DNA of 64,000 bases, from positions 1 through 64,000 of the forward strand of contig CACBXB010000007.1 of the NCBI GenBank assembly GCA_902543185.1, given 5' to 3'. Shown one piece after another: positions 1-8,510 of this stretch. This DNA is from Paracoccaceae bacterium (GTDB lineage: Bacteria; Pseudomonadota; Alphaproteobacteria; Rhodobacterales; Rhodobacteraceae). How positions within the stretch are numbered: position 1 is the stretch's first letter; each line of letters opens with the position of its first letter. The translations under genes were made by a program, and so were the position numbers. The notes beneath the pieces were generated by a model that was given only the letters and a program-made list of their open reading frames with translations, did no database searches and was not told where the DNA came from.

Positions 1-460
1 TGGCAGTGGTTCACAAAGCGGTTCGGATGATGGTCCCAAAGAAGGTGATGTGATTGTTCTTGCAGATGGTTCAGGTAACAAAGTTCTTTTTATTGAAGAA
101 GTTAATCCTTCTAATAATCAACCAACCGGTACGTTTATGCTTATCCCAGTAAAAGAATCTAGTGTTACTAACGTTTATGAATTTGATAGTAGTGGTGGAC
201 GAACTGCTGATGTAAATCTGAGTGAATCGGAGACTATGGCCAAGCTTGGTTCTGATCCAACTGTTGTCGTTAACCACACTCCTGGCTCAACTGAGTTTAA
301 TGCCATACTATCAGCTCATGGGGCTGCTCAAAGCGGCGGCGGAGGTGGCGGTGGCTACAGCCATATTGCTCCCGTCTTCAATGGCGAAGCAACAGCAGAA
401 ATGCAACTTCCTGAGCCAGTAAACGATGATGACGATATATTTGTAACTGAAATAGCGTGA
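1..460 (+). CDS. C-terminal part of a Gly/Ser-rich protein (5' end outside window)
   Basis: The reading frame is open from base 2, so this is the tail of a longer gene. An internal GTG at 50 is only an in-frame valine codon. The visible part is about 152 residues: a Gly/Ser/Asp-rich linker, a stretch beginning GDVIVLADGSGNK that looks like a small beta domain, a run of seven glycines, and an acidic end (NDDDDIFVTEIA). No RTX nonapeptides or recognisable type I secretion signal are visible. It converges on a type I secretion operon, so a secreted or surface protein is possible, but this rests on location only. Confidence 0.6.
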   Translation, partial: GSGSQSGSDDGPKEGDVIVLADGSGNKVLFIEEVNPSNNQPTGTFMLIPVKESSVTNVYEFDSSGGRTADVNLSESETMAKLGSDPTVVVNHTPGSTEFNAILSAHGAAQSGGGGGGGYSHIAPVFNGEATAEMQLPEPVNDDDDIFVTEIA

Positions 461-474
461 TGAGGTATTAAAAA

Positions 475-702
475 TTGGCCTCTGATATATCAGATCGACG
501 TAAGGATGGGATAGAAAGTCGGTTTGCTGCAGAAAAGCAGCGGACCGAAACGCGTTATGATAAGCAAATCGAGTCTTTGGTGCGTAGAAAAGAAGCAGAA
601 CTTGATAGTATCTCTCGAAGAAAAGAAAATGAGCTACAGCGTCTGGACAATGCGGTACAACAGTCAAAAAAGCTTCGACCAGAAGGTTCAAAGCTTCAAT
701 AA
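475..702 (+). CDS. small charged coiled-coil protein, unknown function
   Basis: A 75-residue ORF with a TTG start; a GAGG at 462-465 lies about 9 bases upstream, which supports that start. The protein is almost entirely Arg/Lys/Glu/Gln with heptad-like spacing (KQIESLVRRKEAELDSISRR), so one long helix or coiled coil is expected. There is no signal peptide or membrane segment. It follows the Gly-rich protein by 14 bases and probably shares its transcript, and it ends 35 bases before the convergent HlyD gene. I do not recognise a family. The low-complexity composition leaves some doubt that it is translated. Confidence 0.45.
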   Translation: MASDISDRRKDGIESRFAAEKQRTETRYDKQIESLVRRKEAELDSISRRKENELQRLDNAVQQSKKLRPEGSKLQ

Positions 703-737
703 AAAGATCACCTATAGATTAGTCTTTAACGTCCAAG

Positions 738-2033
738 CTATTCTCTGAATGCAGTGTCCTTAACCTTGGCAAACGGTTGCCACATATATTCTAAGATTGT
801 TCTTGAACCCCTTATAATATCAACTTGCGACATCATCCCAGGAACAATTTCAACTGCACTTCCATCATCTTCATAAATGGTTTCGTTTATATCGATCGTA
901 ACAGTGTAGCTATAGTCCTTCGTCTCGTCGCGAAAAACTGTATCAGGGGAAACCTTGATTACAGACCCGTATAAATATCCGTATCTGGCTGCATCGTAAG
1001 CAGTAAGGGCAATTCTAGCGTCTTGTCCTGGCTCAACGGTCGCGATATCTGAAGGGTCAATGAAAGCCTCTATGAGTAGATTGTCTCCGCTGGGAACAAT
1101 CTCCGCGAGGATTTCGCCAGTATTTACAACGGCACCGACCGTGTTATAAAATGCAACATTGACTTGCCCTTTAATGGGAGACTTAATTTCAGTTTCTCGC
1201 AATCTTTCTTGAATAGCCGGAAGCCGCGCGGTTAATTCTGTTAATTCACCGATAACAGTTGCTCGCTCTTGTAGAATTTCTGTCTCATATTTCCTCAAAA
1301 CAGAGGCTATCTCTTTATTTATACCTTCGATACCAATTCGTAAATTGTCCTTACTTTCAGTGAGAACATTTATTTCTGAAAGTAACGAGGTTTTATCTCT
1401 ATCTAACTTAAAACGATCAGACTTGCTTACAGCATTAATTGCAATAAGAGGTAAAATTTCGCTAAGTTCAGCTTCCACCAAATCTAGGAGTTGCTGTTTT
1501 CCTAAGAGCTGGGCATCAATTCCCACAATTTCTTTTTCTTGACCCTCTCTTTTTTTATTCCAAGTCTCTATTTGTGCCTGAATACTGCTCATTCGAGAGC
1601 TCAGCAGAGAAATTTCAGCCTCGACCAAGTCTGGCTCCTCGTTTTCAAGAACAGACCTGAGATCTTTGGGGCCTTTTTTTTCTAACTCTATATCCAACCT
1701 TTTTAATCGTATGCTTTTATTTTCAATTTTTGCTTCAAGCTCTTCTAATCGAGAAAGAGCATCGGTAGGATTAATTGTTGCTATTAACTCGCCGGCTGAA
1801 ACAAAGCTTCCCTCTTCTACAAAAAAACCAGATATGGTTCCCATAACTGGAGCCTGTACGTTTTTGTTTTGACCGGATGCTATTAATCTACCCGAACCCG
1901 TTGTGACGAGGTCAAGTTTAGTAAAATTGGCCCACACAACAAATGTGGCTAAAATAATAGTAATAAGTATTATTACCAAGTAATCTAGAAAGCCACCGCG
2001 TCGATCGATATCACCTGAAAACTTATCTGGCAT
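738..2033 (-). CDS. type I secretion membrane-fusion protein, HlyD family
   Basis: A 431-residue periplasmic adaptor that should link the inner-membrane ABC exporter to the TolC-like outer-membrane channel. A short cytoplasmic N-terminus is followed by one membrane segment (about 17-37). A first lipoyl/barrel-sandwich half (about 45-88, with APVMGTISGFFVEEGSFVSA) precedes a long coiled-coil hairpin (about 90-280) and the second lipoyl half (about 290-325, IKSPIKGQVNVAFYNTVGAV). The C-terminal beta region ends in VEIVPGMMSQVDIIRG, typical of HlyD/PrtE proteins. The start overlaps the end of the exporter gene by 11 bases, so translation is probably coupled. The length is normal for the family. 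Confidence 0.93.
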   Translation of the reverse strand: MPDKFSGDIDRRGGFLDYLVIILITIILATFVVWANFTKLDLVTTGSGRLIASGQNKNVQAPVMGTISGFFVEEGSFVSAGELIATINPTDALSRLEELEAKIENKSIRLKRLDIELEKKGPKDLRSVLENEEPDLVEAEISLLSSRMSSIQAQIETWNKKREGQEKEIVGIDAQLLGKQQLLDLVEAELSEILPLIAINAVSKSDRFKLDRDKTSLLSEINVLTESKDNLRIGIEGINKEIASVLRKYETEILQERATVIGELTELTARLPAIQERLRETEIKSPIKGQVNVAFYNTVGAVVNTGEILAEIVPSGDNLLIEAFIDPSDIATVEPGQDARIALTAYDAARYGYLYGSVIKVSPDTVFRDETKDYSYTVTIDINETIYEDDGSAVEIVPGMMSQVDIIRGSRTILEYMWQPFAKVKDTAFRE

Positions 2034-4140
2034 TTTGATTAGCTTTCTTTTTCAGAGCCTCAAAATAAGCTTCTTTTGTCAGATCTGCTGCAATCCTACC
2101 TTGATCTAGAATTACAACTCTATCACAAATATTCACTAAATTCGGTTTGTGAGTAACTAAAATCATTGTTTGTTCATTAAGATGAGAAATCAGGTTCGTC
2201 ATTACGAGATTTTCCATCTCGATATCCATTGCACTTGTTGGCTCATCAAATAAATATATCTTCGGAGAGAAAAGAAGCGCACGTGCTAGCATCACTGCCT
2301 GTTTTTGACCGCCAGAAAGGTTAGTTCCCCTATCCTGTAAAAGAATGTCGAGATCCGCTGAACTATCTTCCCCAACAAAGTTGGCTCCGGCAAGTTGCAA
2401 GCACCGGGCAACATCATCATCATCGAATTCTTCATGCCCCAGAGTTATATTTTCTCGCAATGTTCCACTGAAAATCCATGGCTCTTGGAAGACAGTACCT
2501 ACCGTTCTATATAACTCACTTCTAGAAAATTGCCGAGCATCCGTGCCTCTAATCATTACTACGCCTGTTTCAGGTCTCAATAACCCAAGTGTAAGTTTTA
2601 CCAGTGATGTTTTTCCCGAACCTGTTTTGCCGATTACAGCGATTTTTTCTCCGCGTTTTATTGACAGGTTGAGACCCGTGAATAGGGGAGGTGCACTTTC
2701 CGATAGCCTCAACGTAACGTTTGAGATTTCGATTTCTTTTCCAGATGAAATATTAATGCTGTCTGATTGCTCTACGGTAGCCATGCGTGGAGCTGACAAA
2801 AAACTCTTGAGGTTTTGATATGCCACATAGGCGGCATTTGCCCGCCCAAGTGTCTGAGCAACTTTTGCAAGTGGCGCAAGTGCACGACCGGATAAAATGA
2901 CAACAGCAATGATAGCACCCATTGTGATTATCTGTTCGATGAACAAATGGAACCCATAGACGATAATAGCGACCTGACCGATTTGCTGAACTATTTGAAT
3001 TATGTTGGAGTTAAATTGTCCATAACTCTTGGATTTATTGGTGGCCTGACCATATTGATTGGATTCAGCAACAAATTTGCGTTTAACAAATGAAAACGCA
3101 CCGTTTGCTTTAATGGCCTCCAAACCATTAAGCATCTCGAGAATTATGCCTTGCCTTGCTACTGATGCTGAAGCTACGCGTTTTGACGTTGCGGCTAGAA
3201 TTGGCTGGACTGCTAATACACCTATCAAAATTGTGGGTATAGCGAGTAGTGGCACTATAAAAAGTGGTCCACCTATAAGATATATAACGAAAACAAAAAC
3301 AAATACAAAAGGAAGATCAACCAGAGTAAGAATAATAGCCGAACTTAAAAAATCTCTGTATGTTTCAAAATCTCTTAAAATTGTGGCTAATGCTCCGGTA
3401 CTTCTTTGGCCACTAATTTTTTCACCTTCGATATATTGTTCGAATATATTTTCAGTCACGGATATATCAGATCTGTTGGTAGATCTTTCCACAATTCGGC
3501 TCCGAGCTCCCTTAAGTAAAGTATCAAATAATATGGCAATACCTACTCCAGCTGCTAAAGCATAAAGAGATTCAGTAGCTTGGTTGGGAAGGACCCGGTC
3601 GTAAACAACCATAATAAATAGGGATGTAGAAAGCCCTAAAACATTTGAAATGAATGCCGCCATAGCGACCCAAAGTAAGCCGTTGGTTCCCAGCGCGCGT
3701 ACCGGATTAAGTGTACGCAGTCGCGCCTTTAATGTTTTTTTGTCTTCCTTGGAGGGCGACGCTGTTAGTATTTCTCCAGAATACCACTCTTTCAGATCGG
3801 TTAAGTTTACTCGGCTTGATTTGAGCCGACCAGACGTTGCCTCATAAACTTTAGCATTCTTATTATTGATTTGATCGAGAAGATATAATGAGCCATCTTT
3901 ACCTTTGAGAATAGCTGGCAAAACCTCTGAAGGAATTTTATCTATTGCTACTTTTCCTAGCTGACAGATAAAACCCATATGATTTAAAGCGTCAATATTC
4001 CAACCTATTGCTTCGCTTGCCGTGGATGCATTTAAAGCTTCAGAAACATCACTTTTAGACATGTTTTTTGAAAACCGCCTAACAAAGTTATAAGCTAAAT
4101 CGGGTGAGCGTAACTCTTGTGTTTTTTCTTGTTCAGTCAT
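2023..4140 (-). CDS. type I secretion ABC exporter (permease-ATPase)
   Basis: A 705-residue fused membrane-ATPase subunit that powers export of a protein substrate. Residues about 20-130 look like a C39-like domain without an obvious catalytic Cys-His pair, as in exporters of RTX or adhesin-type proteins. Six membrane helices span about 150-430. The nucleotide-binding domain shows Walker A GKTGSGKTS (about 505), signature LSGGQKQ (about 609) and Walker B IYLFDEPTS (about 630). The middle gene of the TolC-exporter-HlyD set, it starts directly after the TolC stop and overlaps HlyD. The substrate is unknown; no leader-peptide gene was seen. Confidence 0.93.
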   Translation of the reverse strand: MTEQEKTQELRSPDLAYNFVRRFSKNMSKSDVSEALNASTASEAIGWNIDALNHMGFICQLGKVAIDKIPSEVLPAILKGKDGSLYLLDQINNKNAKVYEATSGRLKSSRVNLTDLKEWYSGEILTASPSKEDKKTLKARLRTLNPVRALGTNGLLWVAMAAFISNVLGLSTSLFIMVVYDRVLPNQATESLYALAAGVGIAILFDTLLKGARSRIVERSTNRSDISVTENIFEQYIEGEKISGQRSTGALATILRDFETYRDFLSSAIILTLVDLPFVFVFVFVIYLIGGPLFIVPLLAIPTILIGVLAVQPILAATSKRVASASVARQGIILEMLNGLEAIKANGAFSFVKRKFVAESNQYGQATNKSKSYGQFNSNIIQIVQQIGQVAIIVYGFHLFIEQIITMGAIIAVVILSGRALAPLAKVAQTLGRANAAYVAYQNLKSFLSAPRMATVEQSDSINISSGKEIEISNVTLRLSESAPPLFTGLNLSIKRGEKIAVIGKTGSGKTSLVKLTLGLLRPETGVVMIRGTDARQFSRSELYRTVGTVFQEPWIFSGTLRENITLGHEEFDDDDVARCLQLAGANFVGEDSSADLDILLQDRGTNLSGGQKQAVMLARALLFSPKIYLFDEPTSAMDIEMENLVMTNLISHLNEQTMILVTHKPNLVNICDRVVILDQGRIAADLTKEAYFEALKKKANQNAR

Positions 4141-5895
4141 TTATTCAGTTAAAAATATTTGTTGGATGTCTTTGCAGATATCCACTACTGCACACGGCTG
4201 TGTAATAGCAGAGGCAGTTTCCAGTTTCTTTTGCATTAGTTCTGTTTGATGTTGAATTATATCAACTTCAGCCTGAGCAGAATTCAAAATTGCGCTTGCC
4301 AGACTTACTACGCCTACTTGGCCCGCCTTAAAACGTCTTTCAAGTTCAATACTTTTATTGAGTAAAATTTCTTTTCGTTCTTCTAAAAATTCACCATCTA
4401 TTCGGTGATATTTTTTATAGACTTCCCATGATGATAGGACGAGCTCCCGCTGTAACTCTAAAGCTTTGGTCTCTTGAATTAACACTTCAAGGTCTGCCTT
4501 TTTCTTCCTAATCGTAGCAGGGCTTTGTCCACCATCTAAAATTGGCTTGGTAACCGAAAAACCAGCAAATGTTGAAAATGATTCATTGACGGGACTTGGG
4601 GAGCTTAGGCTGGCATTAGCGTTTATACGATATCTGTCGAAGTTTTGAGCAATCTCAATTTCAGTCTCTAATGCAATTTGTCGAACAACAATTAAATCTG
4701 AGCTTACGTTTGTTTTTGTGTAGTTTAATTCGTACCCCGGCACTAGTCGGTTAGATATCTCTTCATTAACTTTAGAATATCGATCATCTAAATAGGTTTT
4801 TAGAAACTTTTCAGATTGGCTCTTCGTCAGTTTCAGACTTTCATACTGAGAATCGATATTATTCTTTGCTGCCTCGATTTCTAATAAATCGGTACGAGAT
4901 AGAATGCCTGAAGAAACCGCCGTTCTAATTGTCTGCTCACGCTTGCTATATTGTGCAAGGTAGGCATCAATCACGGCAAGAGAGTTTCTGGCTCCATCTA
5001 ATACAATGAAATTGCTGAGTAAATTTGTTAACTCCGAATTTAGGGTCGTATGAGCGGAAAGGATAGATGCTTGTGTTTCCAGTGCTGCCAATTTCAACTG
5101 TCTATCGGTTTGCCCGTAATCAAACATAAATTTTGACAAAGAAAAAGTTGCCTGTGCTCCAGGTTGAACTTTTCCCGACTCTGGGAAAATGCCTGCATTT
5201 GTCGAAAGGTTGGCTGTTAGGTTTTTTTGCGATGCAATAACGTCTAATGAGCTACTGCTCGCAATTATACTTTTCCTAGCCACTGTAACCACTGGTGAAT
5301 TTAATACAGCAATTGTTGTTTGGTGCTTAGCATTATCTTCAATTAATTTATTCGTTAGAGCGTTTACTTTGGGAACCGAAACTTGATCTGCAGGGGCAAA
5401 AAATGAAGAATTTTTTAAGCGTTCAAAAAAGTCGTCTGCAGCGATTACTGGGGCAGTTAATAAAGCTTTAGCTTGTTCGTATTCCACATTTTTGGGTGAG
5501 GTACCAGCAGCGTCTTTAATCTTTGGTTCAATTGCTTTTTTTGAAGAAGCGCCATTTGAAACTTTGTCTTTGTCTATTTGTGCAAAAATTGGATAACTTG
5601 TAAAATTTTCAAAGAAGTTATCTGCAGCAATTACTGGTGCAGTTAATAAAGCTTTTGCTTTTTCATATTCTGTATCGCTTGTATCTTGTTCGTTAGAGGA
5701 ATTTTTCGACCTTGAGTTTGCAACTTCAAATGAGGACGAAGCACTTAAGGTTTTACTTTTATGTGTTGAAGATAAAATAGGAGAATTTTTTAAGTTTTCT
5801 ACAATGTTATCTGCTGAATAACTACAGCCGTTCAACAGCAATATTACAATTATCGCTAAGGGTAATTTAAGCTTTAGTGCTGAGTCTGTTTTCAT
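4141..5895 (-). CDS. TolC-family outer-membrane channel with lipoprotein signal and N-terminal repeats
   Basis: A 584-residue outer-membrane efflux protein and first gene of the type I secretion set. The N-terminus is a lipoprotein signal with lipobox LNGC (Cys 24). Before the channel domain lie two near-identical segments (about 77-105 and 138-166) carrying AKALLTAPVIAAD followed by NFFEN or DFFER, and a weaker third version right after the lipid-anchored Cys (SADNIVENLKNS). The region from about 230 to 570 has the long helices and the ILDGGQSPATIRKK segment of TolC/OEP proteins. The extra 200 residues at the N-terminus are unusual for a TolC protein and may be a periplasmic or cell-wall-binding extension. 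Confidence 0.88.
   Translation of the reverse strand: MKTDSALKLKLPLAIIVILLLNGCSYSADNIVENLKNSPILSSTHKSKTLSASSSFEVANSRSKNSSNEQDTSDTEYEKAKALLTAPVIAADNFFENFTSYPIFAQIDKDKVSNGASSKKAIEPKIKDAAGTSPKNVEYEQAKALLTAPVIAADDFFERLKNSSFFAPADQVSVPKVNALTNKLIEDNAKHQTTIAVLNSPVVTVARKSIIASSSSLDVIASQKNLTANLSTNAGIFPESGKVQPGAQATFSLSKFMFDYGQTDRQLKLAALETQASILSAHTTLNSELTNLLSNFIVLDGARNSLAVIDAYLAQYSKREQTIRTAVSSGILSRTDLLEIEAAKNNIDSQYESLKLTKSQSEKFLKTYLDDRYSKVNEEISNRLVPGYELNYTKTNVSSDLIVVRQIALETEIEIAQNFDRYRINANASLSSPSPVNESFSTFAGFSVTKPILDGGQSPATIRKKKADLEVLIQETKALELQRELVLSSWEVYKKYHRIDGEFLEERKEILLNKSIELERRFKAGQVGVVSLASAILNSAQAEVDIIQHQTELMQKKLETASAITQPCAVVDICKDIQQIFLTE
5435..5484. repeat. direct repeat copy A inside the TolC-like gene
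   Basis: A 50-base unit beginning TCTGCAGC that matches 5621-5670 at 45 of 50 positions by eye. It encodes (on -) the YEQAKALLTAPVIAAD segment of the TolC-like protein. The mismatches mostly leave the protein unchanged, which suggests the repeat is held at protein level. Confidence 0.8.
5621..5670. repeat. direct repeat copy B inside the TolC-like gene
   Basis: Partner of the 5435-5484 repeat, 186 bases away; encodes YEKAKALLTAPVIAAD. A third, more diverged copy that matches only at protein level lies near 5790-5830, just after the lipoprotein cysteine codon. Confidence 0.8.
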
Positions 5896-5960
5896 TTGAG
5901 TTAATATACTTAATGGTAGGTACTAATTCAACTACCTAGGCTGTCTAACACTTTGAAACA

Positions 5961-7250
5961 TCAGTTAATCTGTTTATGATTTTGCGATATCAACTTGGAA
6001 AAGTCTAAATCGCCATTTTTCTCCAAGAGAAGTGGATGAAATGCCTTAATAATTCTTTCAACAGATCCATTTATATCACTGTAACGTTTGCCAGTTTCAT
6101 AGGATTTACTAACATACTCTTTGTAGAATTTCTCATTATCCCAAAATTCTTCAATTACTTTAATAAGACTATCGAACCATTTAGGAGATGGAAGTGCAGT
6201 ATATGGGCGTTTTAGACATTTTTCTGGTAATTCAAAATAAAGTCCTGCACTACCTAAAATTTCCTGGTTCCCGCCAACTTTAGACGCCATTACGGGTATT
6301 CCGTTCAATGTTGCTTCTGCAAGAACTCTTGAACCACTTTCCCAACGAAGACTGGGGCTGAAAATGACTCTACTTCTTTGATAAACTTTCTGCATATTCG
6401 AAGTGTGAGCGGTGACTTTTACATTGGAATAGCTAGACTTGACGTCATTATCAAAGAGGTCCGAAATATGTTTGGAGATTTCCGTCCAGTTGCCCCTAGA
6501 TTGTACAACTTCAAGTTTAATGTCCGGCCGTTTTTTTTCAAGCAAAAGGGCTAGAAGTGCAAATATACCTGCGCCTTTTGACCAAGATGGATTTACAAAT
6601 GTTAAATATTTACGTGTTTGATTTTTAACTTTTATGCTGCCGTCAATAAATTTTCCTACTGGCGTAGGGATGAACCCTTCTCTTTTTTTATAATAGTTAC
6701 TGGTGGCATGAGTATCAGTTATGATAAGATCAATATCGCGACACCAAGAAGTTCCAAAAAAATTGGGGTTCACCAAATATGCAACGCTTGGTATTTTCCT
6801 TATTCTGGCCTCTCTGCATATAAGACGTTCTACAGGGAGTCCTCCATAGAAAAATAATAAATCTGGCTTAAAACTATCGAGGGTTTTACAACAGAGATTG
6901 TAAAGAGACATTGTTTCACTAGTAGTCATATTATCTATATTGGAGAAATTCGTTTTAACTAGCTTATGAGTGAGATTACCATCGCGAAGAGTCAGCAGGT
7001 CTCGTTTATTATTTTCTGAATCGCTTAAAAGTTCTTTGAATATTTTAGCGCCATTTGCACTGTCAAATATAGTTGCGCCAAGTATCTCAATATCGAAGTT
7101 CCTGTCTGACAGTTGACGTAAAATTTCTCTTATAGAAATTGAAGCACCACTTGATGTATCTAACAGACAGAAGGAATTGGCCCATAATATTCTAAAATTA
7201 CGTTCGTTTTTTGGCATCTTTATTAACCTTAAAGACTTTTGTTTTGACAA
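5961..7250 (-). CDS. glycosyltransferase, GT-B fold (GT4-like)
   Basis: A 429-residue cytoplasmic protein. The C-terminal half carries the GT4-type donor-site pattern around residues 305-335: SPSLRWESGSRVLAEATLNG followed by IPVMASKVGGNQEILG, with the two spaced acidic residues expected for retaining GT-B enzymes. The N-terminus has a short basic lead before RILWANSF. Likely role: adds a sugar to a surface glycan. It follows the NeuB and GT-B-like genes on the same strand and sits 65 bases upstream of the TolC-like gene. The donor and acceptor cannot be read from sequence. Confidence 0.82.
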   Translation of the reverse strand: MSKQKSLRLIKMPKNERNFRILWANSFCLLDTSSGASISIREILRQLSDRNFDIEILGATIFDSANGAKIFKELLSDSENNKRDLLTLRDGNLTHKLVKTNFSNIDNMTTSETMSLYNLCCKTLDSFKPDLLFFYGGLPVERLICREARIRKIPSVAYLVNPNFFGTSWCRDIDLIITDTHATSNYYKKREGFIPTPVGKFIDGSIKVKNQTRKYLTFVNPSWSKGAGIFALLALLLEKKRPDIKLEVVQSRGNWTEISKHISDLFDNDVKSSYSNVKVTAHTSNMQKVYQRSRVIFSPSLRWESGSRVLAEATLNGIPVMASKVGGNQEILGSAGLYFELPEKCLKRPYTALPSPKWFDSLIKVIEEFWDNEKFYKEYVSKSYETGKRYSDINGSVERIIKAFHPLLLEKNGDLDFSKLISQNHKQIN

Positions 7251-7364
7251 AAAAACACAAATGTGTGGTTTCTAAATTAATAGCATTGATATTAAAAAAA
7301 ACTTGGCACAATTTTTTCAAGGTTTTCCCTATTTTTTAGAGGAATTTTACAGATACCTTTTGCA

Positions 7365-8510
7365 TCATAAGCCAAGATCAAATGCAGCATCTTTCCAGGT
7401 TTTAAAAAATCTAGAACTTTGACTAGATAGTAAATCGTAATTATCGGTGGCTATATCAGAAGTGATAACTAGAGCCTCACCACCGATTTCTAACATTTCT
7501 TTATGCATCCCGCTCATTCTCCCAACTACTATTCCAACATTTGACAAAAATTTATCAGATGTTTCCAGCAAAGGATCAGAAAAAGAAAAATTGAGCTCAG
7601 TTGCTAATTCCCGCCAATTATCAGTGTTGCTCATCATAGGGTGAGGCCGGAGAAAAATGGCACAATTTAATTCTTTAATAATTTCGCCAATTTCAGATAT
7701 AGAATCTTCAGGTTTAATTAGTAGACCAACTCCGTTTCCCTTTGATAACCTCTTTTGCTTTAGAATAAATCCGATGTCAGAAAAACCGCATTGCGACAGC
7801 CACTCGCGACGCTCTTGAATTTCAGACTCACTCCTGCAAATTACAAAATTATAGTAGACTGGATTATTGGTTTTCAGAAGTGGGGAATGTGGTACAAAAA
7901 CAACATTTATTTCTCTTTCCAAGAAGTATTTACCGATCATATTCCCGAAAGCACTTAAATCCGTACAAATGTAAACGGTTGCCGCACTAATTTTCGTTTT
8001 ATTCAAAAAGAATTCCACGAAGAAAATGTCACAAATATAGTCAAAACAATGTGGGTTTTCGTTTAAAATTTTTCTAATTTCATTACGATTATTGAATATT
8101 CTAACCGACAAAAAATAGCAGTATTTAATAAAACTTTTCAAATTCAGCACCATCAGATTTTGTTTTTCTGATTGTACTTTTGATCCAGGAAAGTGAATGA
8201 TCGGAATATTATCAGTATCATTCAAAACTCTACGGAAGTTAAGTAACTGGTTAGTAGAGGCGGTAAAGCAAACTGCTCTAGCATTGTAAATACTTACAGC
8301 GTCTTGATGGGCACCATATCTGAGAGTACCAACGAAAATTTTAATTAAATGTATTAGAACGCGAGCGTTACCTTTTATTTTAGGATATGGAATTCGCTTT
8401 AGAAGTCTTGGCTCTAGCATCAGCAAACAAGTATATTGGTGAGCTAATTTACGCAACTCACTATTAGAATATTTACACCACTCAACTGCCCTCGAAGTCA
8501 TGCCACTCAA
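7365..8510 (-). CDS. unassigned GT-B-like protein beside a sialate synthase
   Basis: A 381-residue protein with no family I can name with confidence. It has no membrane segment. The second half shows features seen in GT-B transferases of capsule and sialic-acid systems: FLRPHPMMSN (about 285) and VGRMSGMHKEMLEIGGEA (about 340), a Gly-rich loop followed by a conserved-looking Glu. It overlaps the sialate synthase gene by 29 bases, so the two are probably co-translated. An inferred role is a sialyl- or related nonulosonate transferase, or a nucleotide-sugar epimerase of GT-B fold. Confidence 0.5.
   Translation of the reverse strand: MSGMTSRAVEWCKYSNSELRKLAHQYTCLLMLEPRLLKRIPYPKIKGNARVLIHLIKIFVGTLRYGAHQDAVSIYNARAVCFTASTNQLLNFRRVLNDTDNIPIIHFPGSKVQSEKQNLMVLNLKSFIKYCYFLSVRIFNNRNEIRKILNENPHCFDYICDIFFVEFFLNKTKISAATVYICTDLSAFGNMIGKYFLEREINVVFVPHSPLLKTNNPVYYNFVICRSESEIQERREWLSQCGFSDIGFILKQKRLSKGNGVGLLIKPEDSISEIGEIIKELNCAIFLRPHPMMSNTDNWRELATELNFSFSDPLLETSDKFLSNVGIVVGRMSGMHKEMLEIGGEALVITSDIATDNYDLLSSQSSRFFKTWKDAAFDLGL

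Noticed and set aside
1-460. RTX repeats in the Gly-rich partial protein
   Set aside because: The glycine run lacks the GGxGxDxUx spacing, so it is a linker and not an RTX block.
3059-3565. A 168-residue + strand ORF opposite the exporter gene
   Set aside because: It lies wholly antisense to a clear ABC exporter and its text looks like a reverse-complement shadow.
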